Part shown: one piece after another, positions 58,938-64,000 of the stretch | How positions within the stretch are numbered: the stretch's first letter is position 1 | Layout: every line of letters starts with the position of its first letter | DNA from: an uncultured Opitutia bacterium | Lineage (GTDB): Bacteria; Verrucomicrobiota; Verrucomicrobiia; Opitutales; Opitutaceae | Assembly: GCA_903840415.1 (NCBI GenBank) | Contig: CAIMFY010000104.1 | Coordinates: forward strand, 62,001-126,000 | DNA: 64,000 bases | Reading direction: 5' to 3' | Notes under the pieces: generated by a model | The model's database searches: none | The model's input: the letters and a program-made list of their open reading frames with translations, nothing else | Told to the model about the DNA's origin: nothing | Position numbers and translations under genes: made by a program

Positions 58938-60235
58938 ATGATTTCACTGCCGATCCTCGCCCAGCACGACGCCCCGCTCGGGTTGGTGGCGCCCTTTGGA
59001 TTGCTGCTGCTCCTCATCGCGACGATGCCGCTGGCGCCGGCCGCGGTGAACCATTGGTGGAAAAAAACTATCACCTTGCTTCGCTCGCCCTCGCGGCGAC
59101 GGTCGCGGCGTGGTATCTCGGGAAAGTCGCGGGCGGCGGTGGCGAACTCCTGCACACGCTCGGCGAGTATTGTTCCTTCATCGCGCTCGTCGGCTCGCTC
59201 TTTGTCGTCGCGGGTGGGATTCACCTAAGAGTAAAGGGTGAGGCGACGCCGCTTGCCAACATTGTCTTCCTCGCGATCGGGGCTGTCGTCGCGAATCTCA
59301 TCGGCACGACGGGTGCGTCCATGGTGCTGATCCGGCCGTGGATTCGGATGAACAAAATCCGGATGAGCGCCTATCATGTCGTTTTTTTCATCTTCATCGT
59401 CTCGAATGTCGGCGGCGCCCTCACGCCCATCGGCGATCCGCCGCTGTTCCTCGGTTATCTGCGCGGCGTGCCATTTTTCTGGCTGCTCGATCACGTGGTC
59501 GAGCAATGGCTTTTCACGGTGGGCGCGCTACTCGCCGTGTTTTATGCGTTCGACCGCTGGAGCTACCGGCTCATGCCGGGAAAGATCCGGAGCGAGGTCG
59601 AGACGCATCGGGAGAGCTGGCGGTTCGATGGCGGGGTCAATGTCCTCTTTCTCTTCGCGATCATCGGGGCGGTGTTTCTGCCGGAGAAATTTTTCCTGCG
59701 CGAGGCCGTGATGATTGCTGCCGCCGTGGGAAGCTGGTTCGCCACGGCGAAGGTGGTGCATGAGGAAAACCACTTCAGCTTTGGGCCCATCAAGGAGGTG
59801 GCGTGGCTGTTTCTCGGTATTTTCGTTACGATGATGCCGGCGCTCGACTACCTCGCGCTGCACGGCCGCGAGTTCGGCTTCACCCGGTCGCTGCAGTATT
59901 ACTTCGCGAGCGGCGCGCTGTCGTCGGTGTTGGACAACGCGCCGACCTACGTGAACTTCCTCCAACTCGCGCAGGCGACGGCGGCGGCGCCGGGCGCGGC
60001 GCCGGTGAGTGTGGCGAGCGTGCTCGCCTCGCATCCGCTTTTCATCATTGGCGTGAGCCTCGGCTCGGTGTTCTTCGGCGCGATGACCTACATCGGCAAC
60101 GGGCCGAATTTCATGGTGAAGGCGATCGCGCACGATGCCGGTGTGCATTGCCCGTCGTTTTTCGGCTACATTCTCAAGTTCAGCCTGCCCGTGCTCCTGC
60201 CGATTCTCGGGTTGAGCGGGTGGCTGTTTCTGTAG
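58938..60235 (+). CDS. NhaD-type Na+/H+ antiporter, apparently frameshifted
   Basis: Two frames together make one antiporter of about 432 residues. The first frame starts at ATG 58938 (MISLPILAQH, then LGLVAPFGLLLLLIATMPLA) and reads to HWWKK at the A7 run 59061-59067. The family then continues in the next frame as EKNYHLASLALAATVAAWYLG. One extra base near 59060 would restore the HWWEKNY motif. The rest is complete: GTTGASMVLIRPWI, NVGGALTPIGDPPLFLGYL, GALSSVLDNAPTYVNFLQ and TYIGNGPNFMVKAIA. Either a sequencing or assembly error in the homopolymer, a recent mutation, or slippage on A7. The second frame alone is open from 58847. Confidence 0.8.
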
Positions 60236-60256
60236 ACTATCGTCGCCGCCGTCCGG

Positions 60257-63200
60257 TTACGTCTTGGCTGGATGCAGTGCGCGGTGGACGGTGTGGGTGA
60301 GTTCCTCGGTTGTGAACGGTTTGGCCAGCAGTTCGATCTGACCGAGCTCTTCGAGTGTGGCCGGAGAGATTTTTGAAAAGTAGCCCGACATGATCACCAC
60401 GGGTAGCGTGGGATGAAGCCGGCGGAGCGTGGCGACAAGTTCCGTGCCCTGCATGCCGGGCATCGTCTGGTCGGTGAGGAGCAGCGCGCAGGACTGCGGG
60501 TGCCCGGCGAGTTCGGAGAGGCAGAGCTCGGCCGAGGTAAAGAAGATGGCCTGGTAACCTTGGTTTTCGAGGACGAGTTTCGTGCAGTTGCCGACAATCT
60601 CTTCGTCGTCGACGATGCAAACGAGTTCGCCTGTTCCACCCGGGGCGCGAGTCAGCACGCCATCGTCGGCGAGGTCCGCGGTGACGGCGGCCGGCAGATA
60701 GAGCGTGAAGGTCGTGCCCACCCCCGGTGTGCTGTCCACGGTGATGGAGCCGTGATGCGAGCGGATGATGCCGTGCACGACCGCGAGGCCAAGGCCGGTG
60801 CCTTCGCGAGTGTTTTTTGTCGTGAAAAAAGGATCGAAGATGCGGCGGCGCGTGGCTTCGTCCATGCCATGTCCGGTGTCGGTGACAGTGAGGCAGACAT
60901 AGGCTCCGGGTGCCAGGCCGGCGAGCGGCGAGTCGGGTTCTGGGTCGATGGGCGCAGGGGTGACGGCGATGGTGAGCGTGCCACCGTGGTCTCGCATGGC
61001 GTGCGCGGCGTTGGAGCCGAGGTTGAGCAGGACTTGGTTGAGCTGGGTCGCATCGCCCAGCACGTGGCAGCCGTCGGGCACGGGGCGCAGTTCAATCGCG
61101 ATGGTGGCGGGGAGAGTGGCGCGCAGGAAACGGCGCGCCTCGTCGAGGACAATCGTGAGATCGAGCGGGCTGTGTTCCATGCCGGTCGACTGCCGGCCAA
61201 AGGTGAGGATCTGCTCGACGAGTTCGCGGGCGCGGAGGCTGGCGTGGCGCGCTTCGGCGAGGGCGGCGCGCGCGGGGTTGTCCTCGGGCAGGCAGTCAGC
61301 GGCGAGTTCGTGGTAGCCGATGATGCCGGTGAGGAGATTGTTGAAATCGTGCGCGATGCCGCCGGCGAGTGTGCCGAGGGTTTCCATCTTCTGGGCTTGG
61401 AAAAGCTGGTGTTCGAGCCCGCGGCGGGTGCCCTCGCTTTCATGCTGGAGCGTGATGTCCTGCATCGCGCCGTGGAGACGGACGATCTGGCCGTGGTCCA
61501 GTTCGGCCTGACCGAGCACGCGCACCCAGAGCGACCGGCCACGGGCCGTGGTGAGCGGCAGTTCGAGATCAATGGGCGAGCCGTGCAGCCGCGCCTCTTC
61601 GAGGGCCGCGCGCAACAGGTCCTGCTCGGCCGGGGCGTAGAATGAGAGCGCGTGGTCCACGGTCGGCAGGAACGTGGCGTCGACTTCGTGGATGCGGCGC
61701 AGGCCGTCGGACCAAGTGAACTGTGAGGTCACGGGATCGAATTCCCAGCCGCCGATGAGGGCGAGGCGGCTGACTTGATCGGAGAGTTCCTCGGCGCTCC
61801 GCAGCCGGTTCTCGAGGAGGCGGCGCGCTGTGACGTCGCTGTGGGTGCCGGCCATGCGCAGGGGCCGACCGTCGGGCGCGCGGCGAACGACCTTGCCGCG
61901 ATCAAGGATCCATTTCCATTCGCCGTTTTTCGCACGCATCCGCAGTTCGTGTTGATAGGACGGCGTGCGTTGCTCGAAATGTGCTTGTTGGACGCGGTCG
62001 TTGGCGGCGAGATCGTCGGGGTGAACGAGGTGTTTCCAGCCTTCGAGGGTGTGGGCGATCTCACCGGGCTCGTAGCCGAGCATAAGTGCCCAGCGTGAAT
62101 CGTGGAAAAGCACGCCGGTCTCGAGATTCCAATCCCACACGGCGTCATTCGAGCCTTCGATGGCGAGTTGGAGGCGCTGTTCGGCGAGCGCGAGGGCTTC
62201 GTCCATTTTTTTCTCGGCGGTGATGTCGCGGTTGAGGCCGACAAAGCGGACGGCCCGGCCCTCGGCGTCGCGCTGCAAATACGCATGTGCCTCGATGTGG
62301 CGCACCGTGCCGTCGGGTCGCACGATGCGAAACTCGGTGTCATAGGCCGGCTGCTCGCCAGCGAGCACTCGCTGCGAAAGATCGTGCAGTCCCGCGAAAT
62401 CCTCGGAATGCACGCAAGTGCGCCAGAAGTCGCGGGAGCCGTCAAAGGTGTCGCGGTGGATTTCGTAAATCTCGAACATGCGATCGTCCCACGTGAGGCG
62501 GTTGGTCGCGACGTCGAGTTCCCACACGCCGAACCGCGAGGACCGCAGGGCGAGGCGGAGGCGTTCGTTCAGAGCCTCAGTGCGGCCGATTGCTTCGCGT
62601 TCGGCGGTGACATCGCGCTCGGTGCCGGTGAGGCGCAGGAGGCGGCCGGCGGGATCGCGTTGCACGATGGCACGGGACTGGAGGTAACGGAGTTCGCCGT
62701 CGTTGGCGCGGAAGATGCGGTAGTCGAGTTCGAAAGCGTTGTCCCCGGCAATGACAGCGTCTAACTGGGCGCGGGCGCGGGCGCGATCTTCGGGGTGGAT
62801 GGATCCGATCCACTGTTCGACGGTGCCCGTGAATTGCTCGCGGGTGAGGCCTTGGATTTCGAGGGTGCGGTCGTCCCAGTTGCTCTGGTGGGCGGCGACG
62901 TCCCACTCCCACACTCCGAGGGCCGCGGAGCGGGTGGCGAGGCGGAGCCGGTCGTTGAGTTCGTGGAGGCGGGCGGTGACGACACGCTGCGCGGTGACGT
63001 CGGTCTGGATACCGATGAAGTTGATGAGCTGACCGGCGGCATCGCGCACAGGTTGGATTTCGAGCGTCTGCCAGAACGGCCGGCGGTCCTTGGTGTAGTT
63101 CAGCAGTTCGACGTGGCAGGCCTGGCCGCGGACGCGGGCCTCGTGAATGAGGGCGGTGGTGGCGAGATCGGTGTCGGGGCCTTGCAGGAATTCGCCGGGT

Positions 63201-64000
63201 TTCCGACCTTGAATTTCAGCGAGCGCGTAGCCGGTGAGGCGTTCGAACGCGGCGTTGACCCATTGCACACAGCCCGCGGCATCGGTAATCGTGACGCTGT
63301 TGGTGGTGTAGTGCGCGACGAGAGCGAGGCGGGCGTTGGCATCGGCGGCGGCGCGGAGATTGAGGTTGGCTTCGTGCAACTCGCGAGTGCGAATGCCGAC
63401 GATCTCCTGAAGTTGGGCGGCCTGCTCCTGCAGGCGGGCAGTGAATAGCATGCGCGTCTGCTCAACCTGCTCGTGATCGTCGTGGAGGTGGAGGACGAGG
63501 CCGTTGGAGAATTGGGTGAGGGCGAGGGCGCTGAGAATCCAGCCGGCCGAAAAAATTACGAGTCCGTCCACCCGCTCAAGGAGCCCGTGATCCACGAGAA
63601 AGAGGCTCGTGAGGCCAAGGACGAGTGGCACGACGGCCACACCGAAAAATAGGCGGCGCGTCAGCATCCCAACGGGTTCAGACGAGAAGATCAGGCGGGC
63701 AATACGTTCGTTGGGGCGTGCGAATAGTAGGCCGACACCCAGCAGGACGAACGCGGCCGCCGCATGCGTGCCGAGACGCAGGGGTATCGCCGAAACCATG
63801 GTGGCCCGCAGGACGCACGCGACCAGCGCGGACAGCGCAAAGGCGATGAGCGCGTTGGTCAGCCAGAGAGACACGCGGGTGCGGATGCGCGATGACTGCG
63901 ACGGCAAAGGGATGAGTGCGAACGAGCACAGGAGCAGGGCCACGGCGGTGTCGGTGGTCATCCGGCTGGAGACTGCGCCCGGTACGGTGGCGGACCATAG
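60257..64000 (-). CDS. Membrane multi-PAS hybrid histidine kinase (probably cut at right edge)
   Basis: At least 1234 residues are visible from the ATG at 63961, and the frame stays open to the window end. The segment [20 protein letters not shown] looks like an internal part of the known GRMSPNTALALLL-type membrane domain, so the true start is probably beyond 64000. About five transmembrane helices are followed by a coiled coil (about 165-205), five PAS domains (about 210-860), HisKA with [14 protein letters not shown], HATPase with DTGHGMD and [11 protein letters not shown], and a receiver with [12 protein letters not shown]. It ends 21 bp from the antiporter gene, convergent. Confidence 0.92.
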   Translation of the reverse strand, partial: LWSATVPGAVSSRMTTDTAVALLLCSFALIPLPSQSSRIRTRVSLWLTNALIAFALSALVACVLRATMVSAIPLRLGTHAAAAFVLLGVGLLFARPNERIARLIFSSEPVGMLTRRLFFGVAVVPLVLGLTSLFLVDHGLLERVDGLVIFSAGWILSALALTQFSNGLVLHLHDDHEQVEQTRMLFTARLQEQAAQLQEIVGIRTRELHEANLNLRAAADANARLALVAHYTTNSVTITDAAGCVQWVNAAFERLTGYALAEIQGRKPGEFLQGPDTDLATTALIHEARVRGQACHVELLNYTKDRRPFWQTLEIQPVRDAAGQLINFIGIQTDVTAQRVVTARLHELNDRLRLATRSAALGVWEWDVAAHQSNWDDRTLEIQGLTREQFTGTVEQWIGSIHPEDRARARAQLDAVIAGDNAFELDYRIFRANDGELRYLQSRAIVQRDPAGRLLRLTGTERDVTAEREAIGRTEALNERLRLALRSSRFGVWELDVATNRLTWDDRMFEIYEIHRDTFDGSRDFWRTCVHSEDFAGLHDLSQRVLAGEQPAYDTEFRIVRPDGTVRHIEAHAYLQRDAEGRAVRFVGLNRDITAEKKMDEALALAEQRLQLAIEGSNDAVWDWNLETGVLFHDSRWALMLGYEPGEIAHTLEGWKHLVHPDDLAANDRVQQAHFEQRTPSYQHELRMRAKNGEWKWILDRGKVVRRAPDGRPLRMAGTHSDVTARRLLENRLRSAEELSDQVSRLALIGGWEFDPVTSQFTWSDGLRRIHEVDATFLPTVDHALSFYAPAEQDLLRAALEEARLHGSPIDLELPLTTARGRSLWVRVLGQAELDHGQIVRLHGAMQDITLQHESEGTRRGLEHQLFQAQKMETLGTLAGGIAHDFNNLLTGIIGYHELAADCLPEDNPARAALAEARHASLRARELVEQILTFGRQSTGMEHSPLDLTIVLDEARRFLRATLPATIAIELRPVPDGCHVLGDATQLNQVLLNLGSNAAHAMRDHGGTLTIAVTPAPIDPEPDSPLAGLAPGAYVCLTVTDTGHGMDEATRRRIFDPFFTTKNTREGTGLGLAVVHGIIRSHHGSITVDSTPGVGTTFTLYLPAAVTADLADDGVLTRAPGGTGELVCIVDDEEIVGNCTKLVLENQGYQAIFFTSAELCLSELAGHPQSCALLLTDQTMPGMQGTELVATLRRLHPTLPVVIMSGYFSKISPATLEELGQIELLAKPFTTEELTHTVHRALHPAKT

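Noticed and set aside
60413-61645. 410-codon open frame on the plus strand
   Set aside because: It is opposite the kinase and receiver domains of the hybrid histidine kinase.

Overview
The window is GC-rich, densely packed bacterial chromosome. The leftmost gene product resembles the autotransporter-associated beta-strand proteins that are abundant in Verrucomicrobiota. Together with the diderm flagellar parts (flgA, flgH, flgI), weak use of Shine-Dalgarno sites and large PAS/GAF hybrid kinases, this suggests a motile member of Verrucomicrobiota close to Opitutaceae. That assignment is inference; there is no rRNA or marker gene to settle it.

Layout. 1-7.5 kb is general metabolism and maintenance: a truncated secreted protein, a hydroxypyruvate isomerase-like protein with a Gfo/Idh/MocA oxidoreductase, tRNA-Pro(GGG), vanZ, NAD-dependent DNA ligase and a TMTC-like TPR membrane protein. 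7.5-11.4 kb is a 1269-residue hybrid histidine kinase. 11.5-19.2 kb is the chemotaxis block: cheW, cheA and an HDOD gene, cheD, then cheR-cheB-response regulator with a degenerate HD-GYP domain. No cheY or chemoreceptor gene is present.

19.4-51.3 kb is a near-complete flagellar regulon on the + strand in three transcription units. Unit 1 is flgB-flgC-fliE-F-G-H-orf73-fliI-J-motE-fliK-flgD-flgE-fliL-M-N-O-P-Q-R. Unit 2 is flhB-flhA-flhF-orf74-fliA-motA-motB-orf82. Unit 3 is flgF-flgG-flgA-H-I-J-N-K-L-fliW-csrA-fliC. Each unit follows a gap of 170-230 bp. Each gap holds a sigma-54-like -24/-12 element close to the start codon and an AT-rich palindrome 80-120 bp further upstream, which looks like an activator site. 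Within units most genes are joined by ATGA overlaps, and long intercistronic hairpins sit in three of the few real gaps. A sigma-28-like promoter precedes cheA, fitting the usual sigma-54 then sigma-28 flagellar cascade, with fliA in unit 2.

51.4-64 kb holds a response regulator, a KimA-like potassium permease gene behind a recognisable c-di-AMP (ydaO-type) riboswitch, a PP2C phosphatase/Ser-Thr kinase fusion, and a P-II gene (glnK/glnB) divergent from an APC permease with a sigma-54-like promoter facing each way. After that come an NhaD-type antiporter with an apparent one-base frameshift and a second large hybrid kinase that runs off the right edge.

The points most worth following up are the shared sigma-54/palindrome architecture with nearly leaderless mRNAs, the cysteine-bearing orf73 locked between fliH and fliI, the FlhF with a changed P-loop and no flhG beside it, the csrA-fliC overlap, the c-di-AMP riboswitch, and the nitrogen-type divergent P-II/permease control region.
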